From Pedobacter namyangjuensis (GTDB taxonomy: Bacteria; Bacteroidota; Bacteroidia; Sphingobacteriales; Sphingobacteriaceae): a stretch of DNA of 64,000 nucleotides. The notes beneath the pieces are model-generated. The model searched no databases, was not told where the DNA came from, and saw only the letters and a list, made by a program, of their open reading frames with translations. The stretch is taken from contig NZ_QMHQ01000002.1 of the NCBI RefSeq assembly GCF_003313325.1, positions 124,001 to 188,000 on the forward strand, given 5' to 3'. Made by a program: the position numbers and the translations under genes. Below, in pieces: positions 1 through 9,774 of this stretch. The number at the start of each line of letters is the position of its first letter. Within the stretch, counting starts at the first letter, position 1.

Positions 1-1
1 T

Positions 2-1030
2 ATGGGCTTGGTCCCCTTCGCAACATCATCTATAGCGGTAATGTTCGTACTGCTATTTATCAATGGATGGTTTCAGGGTATGGGATGGCCGGCTTGTGGC
101 AGGGTAGTGGCTCACTGGTATTCCGTTAGAGAAAGAGGTACTGCAATGTCGGTTTGGAATTTAGCGCATAATCTAGGCGGGTTTTTGGTTGGTCCCTTAA
201 CCGTTTTGGGTTTCGAACTTTTCGCAGATTGGCACGGCAAGTTGTACTTCCCAGGTTTAGTAGCTATTTTATTCGCTTTGGTAGCATTATTATTAATTAG
301 AGATACGCCACAATCGGTTGGTTTGCCCCCAATTGAAGAATACAACAACGATTATCCTAAAAGTTATGATGCCAAAACGCAAGAGAAAGAGTTTTCTGCG
401 AAGGAGATATTTTTAAAATACGTTTTAAATAACCGCTTGCTATGGTACATCGCGGTAGCCAATGCTTTTATTTATTTAGTTAGGAACGGTATTATAAATT
501 GGGCACCTACTTTTTTACAAGAAGCAAAAAGTTATACGCAGTCTGAGGCAGCTTGGGCATCTGGCGGCTATGAATTGGCAGCAATTCCAGGAACTTTACT
601 TTGCGGTTTGTTAAGCGATAAGGTTTTTAAAGGAAGAAGAGCTCCAGTAACAATCATATATATGATGATGACATTGGTTGCAGTATTATGTTACTGGTTA
701 ACCCCGGCAAATAATCATTTGTTAATTAATGTTTCTTTATGGGGTATTGGTTTTTTTATCTATGGTCCGGTTATGTTAATAGGCGTACAAGCTATAGATT
801 TAGTACCTAAAAAAGCTGCCGGTACGGCTGCAGGGTTAACCGGTTTATTCGGCTATTTTATAGGAGACCTATTGGCGAATGCAGCTTTGGGCAGATTGGT
901 TGACAAGCAGGGTTGGGATGCTAGTTTTATCGTAATAGCTATTTCGTGCTTATTGGCTGTATTTTTTACTTCGTTTACCTGGAATAGAGAAAAAGCTAAT
1001 TTAGGCAACTTAACTCCTTTATCTCATTAA
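2..1030 (+). CDS. glpT: Glycerol-3-phosphate transporter GlpT (5' truncated by window edge)
   Basis: Major facilitator of the organophosphate:phosphate antiporter family, importing glycerol 3-phosphate in exchange for phosphate at the inner membrane. The frame is open to the left edge, and comparison with the recalled E. coli GlpT suggests that about 109 N-terminal residues are missing, so the Met at base 2 is internal. Visible signatures include a WFQGMGWP stretch (residues 23-30), SVWNLAHN (50-57) whose His56 lines up with E. coli His165, Arg161 in YLVRNG lining up with substrate-binding Arg269, and KKAAGTAAGLTGLFGY near residue 275. The many hydrophobic segments fit the C-terminal three quarters of the protein. 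It is followed 12 bp later by a secreted hydrolase, and a GDPD-type phosphodiesterase lies downstream, which suits uptake of released glycerol phosphate. Confidence 0.93.
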   Translation: MGLVPFATSSIAVMFVLLFINGWFQGMGWPACGRVVAHWYSVRERGTAMSVWNLAHNLGGFLVGPLTVLGFELFADWHGKLYFPGLVAILFALVALLLIRDTPQSVGLPPIEEYNNDYPKSYDAKTQEKEFSAKEIFLKYVLNNRLLWYIAVANAFIYLVRNGIINWAPTFLQEAKSYTQSEAAWASGGYELAAIPGTLLCGLLSDKVFKGRRAPVTIIYMMMTLVAVLCYWLTPANNHLLINVSLWGIGFFIYGPVMLIGVQAIDLVPKKAAGTAAGLTGLFGYFIGDLLANAALGRLVDKQGWDASFIVIAISCLLAVFFTSFTWNREKANLGNLTPLSH

Positions 1031-1042
1031 AAAATTAATAGA

Positions 1043-1729
1043 ATGAAGCTTTTTAAAAATTTCTTTACCGTTGTTTTGCTTTTTAGCATTTGTATTAACT
1101 ATGCAACTGCACAAACCGCAAAATGGGATAGCACTTATCGCCCAGGTAAATACTTAGAACTTGTGCAGAAGTTTAAGGCAGAGCCTAAATCTAAAAAAGA
1201 TGTTGTGTTTTTGGGAAACAGCATTACCGCTGGCACAGATTGGGCTAAACTTTTAAATTTGCCACAGGCGAAAAATAGAGGAATTTCAGGTGATATCACC
1301 TATGGTGTATTAGAGCGTTTGCAAGAAGTAATAGATGGCAAACCGAAAAAAGTATTTGTTTTGATAGGTATAAACGATATTTCTAGAAATATTCCAGACA
1401 GTTTAATCCTCAACAATTACAAAGCTATTATTAATCGTATTAGAAAAGGCTCTAAAAAAACGCAAATTTACTTTAATACACTTTTGCCGGTAAACAGTTC
1501 ATTCCAAAAGTTTAAAAATCACTACGGCAAGGATGACCATATTCTTTATTTGAATTCGGAAATTAAAAAATTGGGTGCAAAAAACGTAACCATTATAGAT
1601 TTATATCCAGTGTTTTTAGATAGTGAAAATCACTTACGTGCAGAGCTTACCAAAGATGGTTTACATCTCATACCAGAGGGATATAAAGTTTGGGCAGATT
1701 TCTTAAACCAAACGGGATATTTAAAATAA
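1043..1729 (+). CDS. Secreted SGNH/GDSL-family hydrolase
   Basis: Predicted periplasmic or exported esterase-type hydrolase of 228 residues. A signal peptide ends near ATAQ (residue 24). The four SGNH blocks are present: Ser60 in FLGNSIT, Gly83 in GISGD, Asn111 in GIND, and Asp205/His208 in DGLHL, giving a complete catalytic set. The family resembles PAF-acetylhydrolase-like and carbohydrate esterases; the substrate cannot be read from sequence. The gene starts 12 bp after glpT and ends at a clear terminator, so the two are probably co-transcribed. Deacylation of a lysophospholipid or of an esterified glycerol phosphate would fit the neighbours, but this is inference. Confidence 0.85.
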   Translation: MKLFKNFFTVVLLFSICINYATAQTAKWDSTYRPGKYLELVQKFKAEPKSKKDVVFLGNSITAGTDWAKLLNLPQAKNRGISGDITYGVLERLQEVIDGKPKKVFVLIGINDISRNIPDSLILNNYKAIINRIRKGSKKTQIYFNTLLPVNSSFQKFKNHYGKDDHILYLNSEIKKLGAKNVTIIDLYPVFLDSENHLRAELTKDGLHLIPEGYKVWADFLNQTGYLK

Positions 1730-1747
1730 TAGCTCCATAACACATGA

Positions 1748-1784
1748 AAGCCGAATACCTTAACTGGTGTTCGGCTTTTTTTTG
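1748..1784 (+). terminator. Rho-independent terminator after the glpT/SGNH genes
   Basis: A 12-bp stem (AAGCCGAATACC at 1748-1759 with GGTGTTCGGCTT at 1766-1777, one G-T pair) is followed by a run of T. It closes the glpT operon. Confidence 0.85.
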
Positions 1785-2024
1785 CCCCGAAAATACGGGG
1801 TTGTAACGCAAGTGAACAAACAGTTGCTTTTAGTTTAACCGTATGTTAAGTTTCACGTTAATTTAATTGGTTTTAAAGTATCATGTAGGACATATTTTTT
1901 TTGATTTTATGTAGTAAGATGTTTAAAATCAGTGTTTTGTTTAATTGTGAATCGCTTTTTAAAAAAGGTTTAAAGAAGTTAGTTGATTTAATATCCGATT
2001 AACTTTCGCTTTAACTAAAAAGTA
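1785..2024. other. Intergenic region before susC
   Basis: This A+T-rich stretch has no credible reading frame. It starts with a small hairpin, CCCCG at 1785-1789 pairing with CGGGG at 1796-1800, with no T run after it. The rest probably holds regulatory sequence for susC, but I see no recognisable operator. Confidence 0.4.
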
Positions 2025-2032
2025 AACCTTTG
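2004..2032 (+). promoter_or_regulatory. Possible Bacteroidota promoter for susC
   Basis: AACCTTTG at 2025-2032 matches the -7 consensus TAnnTTTG in all but one position. TTTC at 2004-2007 could serve as the -33 element with a 17-bp spacer. The position, about 36 bp before the ATG, is suitable. The match is imperfect. Confidence 0.35.
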
Positions 2033-2068
2033 CGCTCGTAAACAAGACAAATTTTTAAACGAAATCAA

Positions 2069-5000
2069 ATGGAGAGAAATCTACTCGAGCATTTTAAAAA
2101 GTACAAGGTTGCAAAGTTAAGTTTTGTAGTCGCTTTGCTCTTACTTGCCCAACCAAATTTCATCTTGGCTGGCGAAACTTCAATACCTATTTTATGGCAA
2201 TCCAAAAATGTTACTGTTAGAGGTAAAGTTGTTGATGATGCGGATGGTTTAGGGATACCAGGCGTAACTATTATGGATAATAATAAAAAGGTATACGGCG
2301 TAACCAATAACGATGGTGAATTTAGCCTTATTCTGCCAACGGGAACAGAATTGCAGTTTAGCATGCTTGGTTATGCAAGCGTAAAAAGAATAGTTCCTCA
2401 AAATGGCGGTATCTTGAATATTAGGTTAACAGTTGCTAATAACGACTTGCAAGAAGTTGTAGTAACAGCTTTAGGTATTAAGAGAGAAGAACGTGCCTTG
2501 GGTTATGCAGTTACTAAATTAGACAGTAATGCTTTTACAGATGCCGTTGCAAGTAACTGGACCGATGCACTTTCTGGTAAAGTAGCCGGATTAAATTTAG
2601 TTAGATCAAATGGGGGACCTTCCGGTTCGAATAAGATTATTCTTAGGGGAGAGAATAATCTTACGGGAGACAACGAAGCACTGATAGTTTTGGACGGAGT
2701 TGTTATAAACAATAGTGGTGGTAGAAGAAGTGCTAATGCATCTGATGGAGTTTACGGAACGGGTAGCGATAACATGCCTGCGGATTATGGAAGTACCATT
2801 AACGATATTAATCCAGAAGATATTGAAAGTGTAACGGTGTTGAAAGGCCCCGGTGCAGCAGCTTTGTATGGACAACGTGGTGCAAATGGTGCGGTTATCA
2901 TTACAACTAAATCTGGAGCTCTGGCCAGAAAAAAGGGCGTGAACATTAAATTCACTTCAAATGGCTCAATAGAATCTATTAATCGTTGGCCAGATATGCA
3001 ATATGAATACGGTCAAGGGTTAGATGGAGCCGCTCATTATTCTTACGGTGCAAGTGCAGATGGGGCAAGTACAAGTGGTACAAGTTCTGCTTACGGCCCG
3101 AGGTTTGATGGACAATCATTTTTCCAGTACGATCCGGTTAGACAGGCAGTCGGATTAACTAGAACGCCTTGGGTTCCTTACAAAAATCAAATTAGAGACT
3201 TTTTCGATTCTGGTTATAACCTAACCAACTCCTTGAGCATCGATGGAGCTCTAGGTAGTACCACTGCACGTGTATCTATAAACAATCAGAATAATACATG
3301 GATTGTTCCAAACACAGGTATGGAGCGTACAACGCTATCATTATCAACCTCTACAAAAGCTACAAAAAAACTTACACTAACTACAAAATTTACTTACAAT
3401 AACAGATTTAGTGATAATTTGCCCGGAAATGGTTACGGTAACCAATCTTTAATGTATTGGTTTATATTCTGGCAACCTAATGCAGATTTAAATTGGATCA
3501 AAAATTATTGGGTGAATGGACAAGAGTTTAAACAAATCAAATATCCTTACAGTTCATTCCCAGAAAATCCTTACGCTATTGTTAATGAATTTATCAATAG
3601 AACGAATAGAAATAACTACACGGGTAATGCGCAGGTAAACTATGCTTTCAATAAGCAATTAAGTTTAACAGTTCGTGCATCAATGGACATGGTTGACGAA
3701 TTTCGTGCGCAAGAAAGACCTTATGATGCCGGTAGTAGATTACCACAAGGCTCATATCGTCAACAGAATATCTATTCTCACGAAGTTAGTGGCGATTTCC
3801 TGTTAAGATATAACACGTCAATTAACAAAGATTTAAAATTGATGGCAACAGCAGGGGGAAGCATGTTGAAAAATAAATATCAAAGAAAAGATTTAAGAGC
3901 TGACGGACTGTTAGTTCCAAATATTTATAGATTAGATAACAACCTTTATCCGTTAATATCTATTCCGGATACAAGCCGATATGAAATTAATAGCTTTTAC
4001 GGCTTAGCATCTTTAGAGTTTAAAAACTATTTGTATTTAGATTTAACAGCACGCCAGGATTGGAGTAGCGTTTTGGCTACACCAACAAGAACAGATAATG
4101 TTGGCTTTTTCTATCCTTCAGCTAGTTTAAGTTTTATCATGTCTGATGCATTTAAATTCCCTAAAGTTTTTGATTTAGCTAAGTTAAGAATTTCGGCTTC
4201 GCAAGTAGGTAGTGGTGGTACAACACCTTACAGAACTGCTTACAATTATATGTTGGCGGCAAATGGAACCTACCCAGATAGTTCGTTAATTAACCCTGGT
4301 ACCTTGCCAAATGTAAACTTAAAGCCTTTAAAAACCAATACTTTAGAGTTTGGTGCAGAGTTTAAATTGCTTAAAAATAGAGTAGGGTTAGACATAGCCT
4401 ACTATTTAGGAAATACGAATAACCAAATTTTAACGAGAATCGTTGACAGGGCATCTGGATTTAACAATGCGATAATTAATGCTGGTCAGGTAAACAATAC
4501 AGGTGTAGAGGTAACGCTAAACGGTACACCTATCCAAAACAAAAAAGGTGGATTTGTTTGGAATTCAAACATTGTATTTTCTCATAACAAAAACAAAATT
4601 GTAAGTCTGCCAGATAGCTCAATCATTATCGGTACTGGTCCAATTGCTGGTGGCCAAATTGTTGCCAGAGTAGGTGGTAGTATGGGCGATATTTACGGAA
4701 GAGGTTATGTAAGATCTCCACAGGGGGATATCGTTTACGACGAAAGAACAGGTTTTGCTAAAATTACTACAGATGTAGTACCGTTGGGCAATACTATTCC
4801 AAAATACAAATTCGGTTGGCAAAATACTTTCTCTTATGGTAATGTAAGTTTAGGAGTGCTTTTCGATGCGCAGGTTGGTGCTGTAGGCCATTCGTTACTT
4901 AACTATAAAATGGTTGAACAAGGTAAATTAACAAGTACTTTGCCAGGTAGGTACAATGGTATAATTGGCGATGGTGTACTGCAAAATGCAGATGGCACAT

Positions 5001-5335
5001 TTAGACCAAATGATATTATTACTTACGATATTGATGAATACTATCGCTCGCATATGGGTGCTGATAACGCTGAAGGAAGTACGTTTAATACTGACTTTAT
5101 AAAGTTTAGAGAGGCTACCTTAAATTATCGCCTTAGCAAGAGATGGTTAAGAAACACTGGTCTTTCATCTGTAACTATAGGTGTTTATGGTCGTAATTTA
5201 TTTATCTGGTCGCCTTGGCCAATGTTCGACCCAGAATTTGGAACATTATCAGGTTCAGATATTAATAGAGGATTTGAAGTTGGCCAATTCCCCTCAACCA
5301 GAACTTTCGGCTTTAACCTATCAGTTGGAATATAA
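2069..5335 (+). CDS. SusC/RagA-family TonB-dependent outer-membrane transporter
   Basis: Outer-membrane channel of 1088 residues that imports large nutrients with its SusD partner, powered by TonB. Order of parts: signal peptide (about 1-35), a CarboxypepD_reg-like domain (about 48-122) with the GVTNNDGEFSL segment, a TonB-box-like LQEVVVTALG (127-136), a plug domain ending in the typical TVLKGPGAAALYGQRGANG block (about 255-273), then a long beta-barrel finishing in the aromatic-rich C-terminus usual for barrels. The SusD gene starts 11 bp downstream. Neighbouring phosphodiesterases and GlpT suggest a phosphorylated glycerol-type or phospholipid-derived substrate rather than a glycan, and no glycoside hydrolase is nearby. 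That assignment is inferred from context only. Confidence 0.95.
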   Translation: MERNLLEHFKKYKVAKLSFVVALLLLAQPNFILAGETSIPILWQSKNVTVRGKVVDDADGLGIPGVTIMDNNKKVYGVTNNDGEFSLILPTGTELQFSMLGYASVKRIVPQNGGILNIRLTVANNDLQEVVVTALGIKREERALGYAVTKLDSNAFTDAVASNWTDALSGKVAGLNLVRSNGGPSGSNKIILRGENNLTGDNEALIVLDGVVINNSGGRRSANASDGVYGTGSDNMPADYGSTINDINPEDIESVTVLKGPGAAALYGQRGANGAVIITTKSGALARKKGVNIKFTSNGSIESINRWPDMQYEYGQGLDGAAHYSYGASADGASTSGTSSAYGPRFDGQSFFQYDPVRQAVGLTRTPWVPYKNQIRDFFDSGYNLTNSLSIDGALGSTTARVSINNQNNTWIVPNTGMERTTLSLSTSTKATKKLTLTTKFTYNNRFSDNLPGNGYGNQSLMYWFIFWQPNADLNWIKNYWVNGQEFKQIKYPYSSFPENPYAIVNEFINRTNRNNYTGNAQVNYAFNKQLSLTVRASMDMVDEFRAQERPYDAGSRLPQGSYRQQNIYSHEVSGDFLLRYNTSINKDLKLMATAGGSMLKNKYQRKDLRADGLLVPNIYRLDNNLYPLISIPDTSRYEINSFYGLASLEFKNYLYLDLTARQDWSSVLATPTRTDNVGFFYPSASLSFIMSDAFKFPKVFDLAKLRISASQVGSGGTTPYRTAYNYMLAANGTYPDSSLINPGTLPNVNLKPLKTNTLEFGAEFKLLKNRVGLDIAYYLGNTNNQILTRIVDRASGFNNAIINAGQVNNTGVEVTLNGTPIQNKKGGFVWNSNIVFSHNKNKIVSLPDSSIIIGTGPIAGGQIVARVGGSMGDIYGRGYVRSPQGDIVYDERTGFAKITTDVVPLGNTIPKYKFGWQNTFSYGNVSLGVLFDAQVGAVGHSLLNYKMVEQGKLTSTLPGRYNGIIGDGVLQNADGTFRPNDIITYDIDEYYRSHMGADNAEGSTFNTDFIKFREATLNYRLSKRWLRNTGLSSVTIGVYGRNLFIWSPWPMFDPEFGTLSGSDINRGFEVGQFPSTRTFGFNLSVGI

Positions 5336-5346
5336 TTTTAAATAGA

Positions 5347-6924
5347 ATGAAAAACAAGATATATAAAGCACTAGCAATAATTTTGGTAGGTGCTACTACG
5401 CTTACTTCATGTGATAAAGGATTTGAGGAAGTAAATACAGATCCTATAAATATTAAAGCTACTACACCGGATAAACTGTTGGCTCCTGCCTTGGTTTCAT
5501 CGCTTACAGCTGGTATGCAACGTAACCGAAACTTTAATAACGAATTAATGCAAGTTACCGTTAGTATTAGCGATGGTGATGCAACAGTTTTTAGGTATGA
5601 ATTTAGAAGGACATTTGCTGATTATCTTTGGAATTCTTGGTTTATCCAAATAAACAACTTTAAAGACATACATGCTTTGGCAAGTCAACCAGAAATGCTC
5701 AACGAGTCTTACCAAGCTATATCCCTAATTTGCCAATCTTGGTTGTTTTCTAACTTAACGGATACCTACGGCGATATACCTTACAGTCAAGCTGCGCAAG
5801 GAAAAAACCAGAATGTAGAACCGGTTTTCGATAAACAACAAGACATTTATCAAGATATTTACAAAAAACTAGAGGAGGCAAATACCTTGCTGGCAAAGGG
5901 TGTAGCCATTGTTCCTTCCAGCGACCCCATGTTTAACGGAGACGTTTCGAAATGGAGGAAGTTTAGCAATTCTTTGTATTTAAGGTTGTTATTAAGAGCT
6001 TCGCGTAAAGCAGAAGTAGCTAATACAAACATTGCAAAAATTAAGCAAATTGTTGAGGGCAATGCTACTAATTACCCTATCATGCAAAGCAACAGCGAGA
6101 GTGCAACCGTTAGATGGACTGGTGAAATGGGTACTGGACCTTTTGTTTCGCCATACGTAAACGGAGTGAGGGTGCAGGATTTTAGAGCCGCAAGTTTAGG
6201 TTCGTTCTTTATTGACCACCTTAGAGATTGGGACGATCCTAGGTTGAAAACCACGGCGCCTTACGGCACCGGAGGTACAGGCGCAACGAATAGATGGGCG
6301 ATAAACCAAGCGCCTACCGGAGGGTATAAAGGTACACCGAGTGGTTACGCTATCGGCACAGGTCAGGATAGACAATCTTATTTCTATTCTTCCGATCAAC
6401 TAATTTCTAATGTGGCTTTAGGTGCAAAATCTTTACAACAGTCTCCTCTAACAGGAATTTTGATGAACTATGCAGAATTACAATTCATTTTAGCAGAAGC
6501 AGCAACTAAAGGCTGGATTAATGGATCGGCTGAAGATTTTTATAATAGTGGTATTGCAAGTTCTATCAATTATTGGGTTCCGCCGTTTCCAGCCGATGGA
6601 AATCATCCTGATGTTCAAGGGTATATAACCGGAGCTGATATTGAATGGGATAATGCCCTTAATCTTGATGGAAGAATGGAGTTGATTCATTTGCAAAAAT
6701 ATTATGCCTTATTCATGGTAGATATGCAACAATGGTTTGAATATCGTAGAACTGGACATCCGATTTTGCCTAAAGGACCTGGTTTGAGAAACGGTGGCGT
6801 GATGCCAGCGAGAATGACTTACCCAGTTTATGTGCAATCGGCAAATCCAACTAATTATAAAGTTGCTGTAACAAATCAAGGTGTAGATGAAATTTTTACC
6901 AACGTATGGTGGCAAAAACCATAA
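5347..6924 (+). CDS. SusD/RagB-family surface lipoprotein
   Basis: Substrate-binding lid of the SusCD complex, 525 residues. The lipobox LTSC places the lipidated Cys at residue 22. The body is alpha-helical with TPR-like repeats and most resembles the SusD-like group seen with peptide or non-glycan SusC partners: NTDP near residue 30, LTDTYGDIPYSQA near 138-150, and a C-terminal EYRRTGHP motif. It lies 11 bp after susC and 35 bp before the DUF5689 lipoprotein, so the three form an operon. The ligand is unknown. Confidence 0.93.
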   Translation: MKNKIYKALAIILVGATTLTSCDKGFEEVNTDPINIKATTPDKLLAPALVSSLTAGMQRNRNFNNELMQVTVSISDGDATVFRYEFRRTFADYLWNSWFIQINNFKDIHALASQPEMLNESYQAISLICQSWLFSNLTDTYGDIPYSQAAQGKNQNVEPVFDKQQDIYQDIYKKLEEANTLLAKGVAIVPSSDPMFNGDVSKWRKFSNSLYLRLLLRASRKAEVANTNIAKIKQIVEGNATNYPIMQSNSESATVRWTGEMGTGPFVSPYVNGVRVQDFRAASLGSFFIDHLRDWDDPRLKTTAPYGTGGTGATNRWAINQAPTGGYKGTPSGYAIGTGQDRQSYFYSSDQLISNVALGAKSLQQSPLTGILMNYAELQFILAEAATKGWINGSAEDFYNSGIASSINYWVPPFPADGNHPDVQGYITGADIEWDNALNLDGRMELIHLQKYYALFMVDMQQWFEYRRTGHPILPKGPGLRNGGVMPARMTYPVYVQSANPTNYKVAVTNQGVDEIFTNVWWQKP

Positions 6925-6959
6925 ACTAATTTAATTATTTGATTATTAACATTTTTAAA

Positions 6960-8540
6960 ATGAAAAAATATATAATTTATACTTTCCTATTGGTTGCCGT
7001 TTTTAGCATTGCCGCTTGTGAAAAAGATATAGTTGGTAAAGGGAAAATAAGTCCGTACATACCAATTTACGATTTGAAAAACCTGCATAAAGGGGAAGAT
7101 GTAACCTTGGATATGGACAACATGTTTGGTTCTGATCATATTAGCGGAATTGTTGTTTCTGACCACAGCGGAGGGAACCTTCCAGAAGGTTTACTAATGA
7201 TCCAAGATAAAAAACGTCTAAGTCAACTAAGAGGGATAGCTATTCCAATTGGAGCTGATGCAACAAAATATGTTAGAGGAGATTCTGTTAAGATTGCAAT
7301 AGTAGGAGGCGTTCTAAAAAGGGTAGATGGTATGTTGCAAATTACAAATGTTCCTGCTTCTGCAATTACTAAACTTGGATCAAATATGCCTATTGAACCG
7401 AACCGTGTGCCAAGTAGCAATATTTTGGCAGATCCTTTTAAATATGAAAGTACAGAAGTGGTTATTGTAAAAGGTGGATTTGATCCTTTGCCTCAACCAT
7501 CAGATGTTTTGAATGGAGATAAGATTTTAAGTGATGGTTTTGCTAATCTAACATTACACACGGCTCCAACTTCTAAGTTGGCTGGAAAGAATAATCTTCC
7601 AGTATTGGGTAATTTTTATGGTGTGGTTGTGCTAAGAAATAATGCGGATGGGAAAATCGCTGTGCAACATAGAGTTCGTAAAGATGATGATATTGTTTAC
7701 CTGAGTTCTGTTATCGAAATTTCGCCAATTATTATTACCGGTTTTATTAATGATCCACAAGGTACAGATAACAACAATGAGTATATGCAGTTTATGGCGA
7801 CTCGTGATATTAACTTCTCTGAAACACCCTTTGCAGTGGTAACAAATAACAATGCTGGCGCAACGGTTCCGCAGGGTAATCCCGCAAATGGTTGGGCAAC
7901 GGGTGGGGGTAAAACTTACAAGTTTAACCTAACAACTGGTACAGCTAAAAAAGGAACATTTTTTTACGTGGGTGGTACAAATAGAAGAATTAATAGTAGT
8001 AATTCTACTTTAATTACAGAAGCAAACTGGATTAAAACACGTAATTATGGTACAACTGCTGGTGAGGGTTTTGGAACTGCAACTACTAATTTATTGGCGA
8101 ATAGTGGTAACGCGTTTGGTATAGCTGTTTTTGCAGGAACAACCGTTACCAAAGAGTCTAAACCAATTGATGTGGTGTTCGTATCTGCGGGAGGTAGTTT
8201 GTTTGATGCAGCAACTAATGTAGGCTACAGGATAGCAAATAATGATTTTTATGATGTTGTTAATCCAATTACAATAGAATCGCAACCATTTTACAGACAG
8301 GGTTCTAACACGCTTAATTTTATTTATACTACTCCAGCAGATCAAGGGTTTTTCTATAAATTGGGTGGTGAGTATAACACCTCGCTCGGTCGTTGGGCTA
8401 AAGTTAGAACACAGACTAATCTTAAATTAGAAAAAAACTCAACATTAGATGCTATTGAAGGAATATCTATTAGAGTAGGTTACGATGGTACCGGAAAGGA
8501 AATTAGTCGTGATACTATTCCGCCTACAATTCTAAGATAG
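6960..8540 (+). CDS. DUF5689-domain surface lipoprotein
   Basis: The ATG at 6960 is chosen over the upstream TTG at 6939 because it gives a proper lipoprotein signal, with the lipidated Cys at residue 20 (SIAAC). The 526-residue product has an N-terminal DUF5689-like region (about 30-220; VSDHSGGNLPEGLLMIQD and a following OB-like beta-rich part) and a C-terminal region of about 250 residues with a lamin-tail-like or jellyroll look (GFINDPQGTDNNNEYMQF). DUF5689 proteins are often the third gene of SusCD operons, probably acting as surface ligand-binding factors. No catalytic motif is visible. A terminator follows. Confidence 0.8.
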   Translation: MKKYIIYTFLLVAVFSIAACEKDIVGKGKISPYIPIYDLKNLHKGEDVTLDMDNMFGSDHISGIVVSDHSGGNLPEGLLMIQDKKRLSQLRGIAIPIGADATKYVRGDSVKIAIVGGVLKRVDGMLQITNVPASAITKLGSNMPIEPNRVPSSNILADPFKYESTEVVIVKGGFDPLPQPSDVLNGDKILSDGFANLTLHTAPTSKLAGKNNLPVLGNFYGVVVLRNNADGKIAVQHRVRKDDDIVYLSSVIEISPIIITGFINDPQGTDNNNEYMQFMATRDINFSETPFAVVTNNNAGATVPQGNPANGWATGGGKTYKFNLTTGTAKKGTFFYVGGTNRRINSSNSTLITEANWIKTRNYGTTAGEGFGTATTNLLANSGNAFGIAVFAGTTVTKESKPIDVVFVSAGGSLFDAATNVGYRIANNDFYDVVNPITIESQPFYRQGSNTLNFIYTTPADQGFFYKLGGEYNTSLGRWAKVRTQTNLKLEKNSTLDAIEGISIRVGYDGTGKEISRDTIPPTILR

Positions 8541-8559
8541 ATAAACATTAGAACAAAAA

Positions 8560-8590
8560 ATGGCTGGTAATTTTACCAGCCATTTTTTTT
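8560..8590 (+). terminator. Terminator of the SusCD operon
   Basis: A perfect 11-bp stem, ATGGCTGGTAA at 8560-8570 with TTACCAGCCAT at 8573-8583, is followed by eight T. An A run on the left side could let it work for the opposite strand too. Confidence 0.88.
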
Positions 8591-8656
8591 ATCTGTAATC
8601 GCAACTTGCAAAAGTTAGTGTTGCAGGGGAATATTTAGTTCATTACAGGTTATATT

Positions 8657-9604
8657 CTATTTCTTTTTGCCAAAATATTTTTGCTTTTCGCTTTTGCTGG
8701 GCATTAATGGTTTTAAAGCTTCATAAGTTGCAATGGGCAAATCAGTTTCTATAACGTTAACGCCTAGTTTAATTAGATTTTGGTAAGCGTTTTTTCTTTC
8801 TTCAACTGTTTTAAGTTTATCGTAACTAGGTGCAGCGCCGATCATATACATCATTTTATTGGCATTAATTTTCTGGTAAATATTTTTGCTTTCAGTTTTG
8901 TATTCTGCGCCAACATAAGCCATTACCTGTTTGAGCGGAATACCAGCATCTTTCAGTTCATCTATGGTTTTGTTTTCTAGTATTTTCTTAACAAAGAAAA
9001 AGTTACTATCTCTAGCCAAATAGATTTTTGCCTGCTCCGTGGTGTGCAAGCCGACAATCACGTAATGTGTAGCTTTAAGTTTTTTTACTAAATCCGCAGT
9101 CATTTCAAAAGGAACGCCCTTCCAATCTAAACTTAAAATAGTTTTTCCTCTAGCCCAAATAATAGCTTCTTCTAAAGTTGGAATTTGTGCGTTGGTTAAA
9201 TTTCCGTTCACATCCTTTAACCGCAACTTTTTCAGCTCAGCTAATGTATAGTCACTAACTTTTCCTTTGCCATTGGTGGTTCTATTAAGCGTAGCGTCAT
9301 GCATTAAAACAATAATGCTGTCTTTGCTTAATCGAGGGTCTACCTCAAAAAATGACGGTAAATATTTCAATGTATTTTCAAAGGTTTCAATAGAATTTTC
9401 GGGAAAACCCATTTCCATTCCACCTCGGTGCCCGCTTACAATTGGTATATCTTTTCCGGTATATGCAAAAAAATCATGTAGCTGTTTAACATTTTTCACA
9501 TCTATAGTATGGATGATTTTTTCCTGTGCTATTGCGTTTGTATTATAATTTAGCCCTGCAATTAGCAGTGCCAAATAGCTCGCTTTTTTAAAATTCAATT
9601 TCAT
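8657..9604 (-). CDS. Secreted glycerophosphodiester phosphodiesterase-family protein
   Basis: GDPD/PI-PLC-type TIM barrel of 315 residues that cleaves glycerophosphodiesters to glycerol 3-phosphate and an alcohol. A signal peptide ends near AIAQ (residue 27). Catalytic motifs are complete: His59-Arg60 in GHRGG, Glu69-Asn70 in PENS, Glu87 and Asp89 in FEVDPR, and His102 in MHDATLNRTT. It lies next to the SusCD operon and its expected product is the substrate of the nearby GlpT. It is transcribed away from the metallophosphoesterase at 9775, so the two share a 170-bp divergent promoter region. The exact alcohol group is unknown. Confidence 0.9.
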   Translation of the reverse strand: MKLNFKKASYLALLIAGLNYNTNAIAQEKIIHTIDVKNVKQLHDFFAYTGKDIPIVSGHRGGMEMGFPENSIETFENTLKYLPSFFEVDPRLSKDSIIVLMHDATLNRTTNGKGKVSDYTLAELKKLRLKDVNGNLTNAQIPTLEEAIIWARGKTILSLDWKGVPFEMTADLVKKLKATHYVIVGLHTTEQAKIYLARDSNFFFVKKILENKTIDELKDAGIPLKQVMAYVGAEYKTESKNIYQKINANKMMYMIGAAPSYDKLKTVEERKNAYQNLIKLGVNVIETDLPIATYEALKPLMPSKSEKQKYFGKKK

Positions 9605-9774
9605 TATTAAAGTACTAAAATGTTATGTTTCCGCTAAGTTAAATTTACAATGTTAGTGTAATATTAAATGTGGTTTTAAGCTGAGCTTGGCTAGAAAATA
9701 CAAGAATTTATTAAGCTTTAATTAACATTTACCTTATATACGGTTGATAGCTTCGCGATAAATAATAAATAATT

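Noticed and set aside
6939..6959. Upstream TTG start for the DUF5689 lipoprotein
   Set aside because: The ATG at 6960 gives a normal lipoprotein signal peptide, while the extension adds seven residues in front of it.
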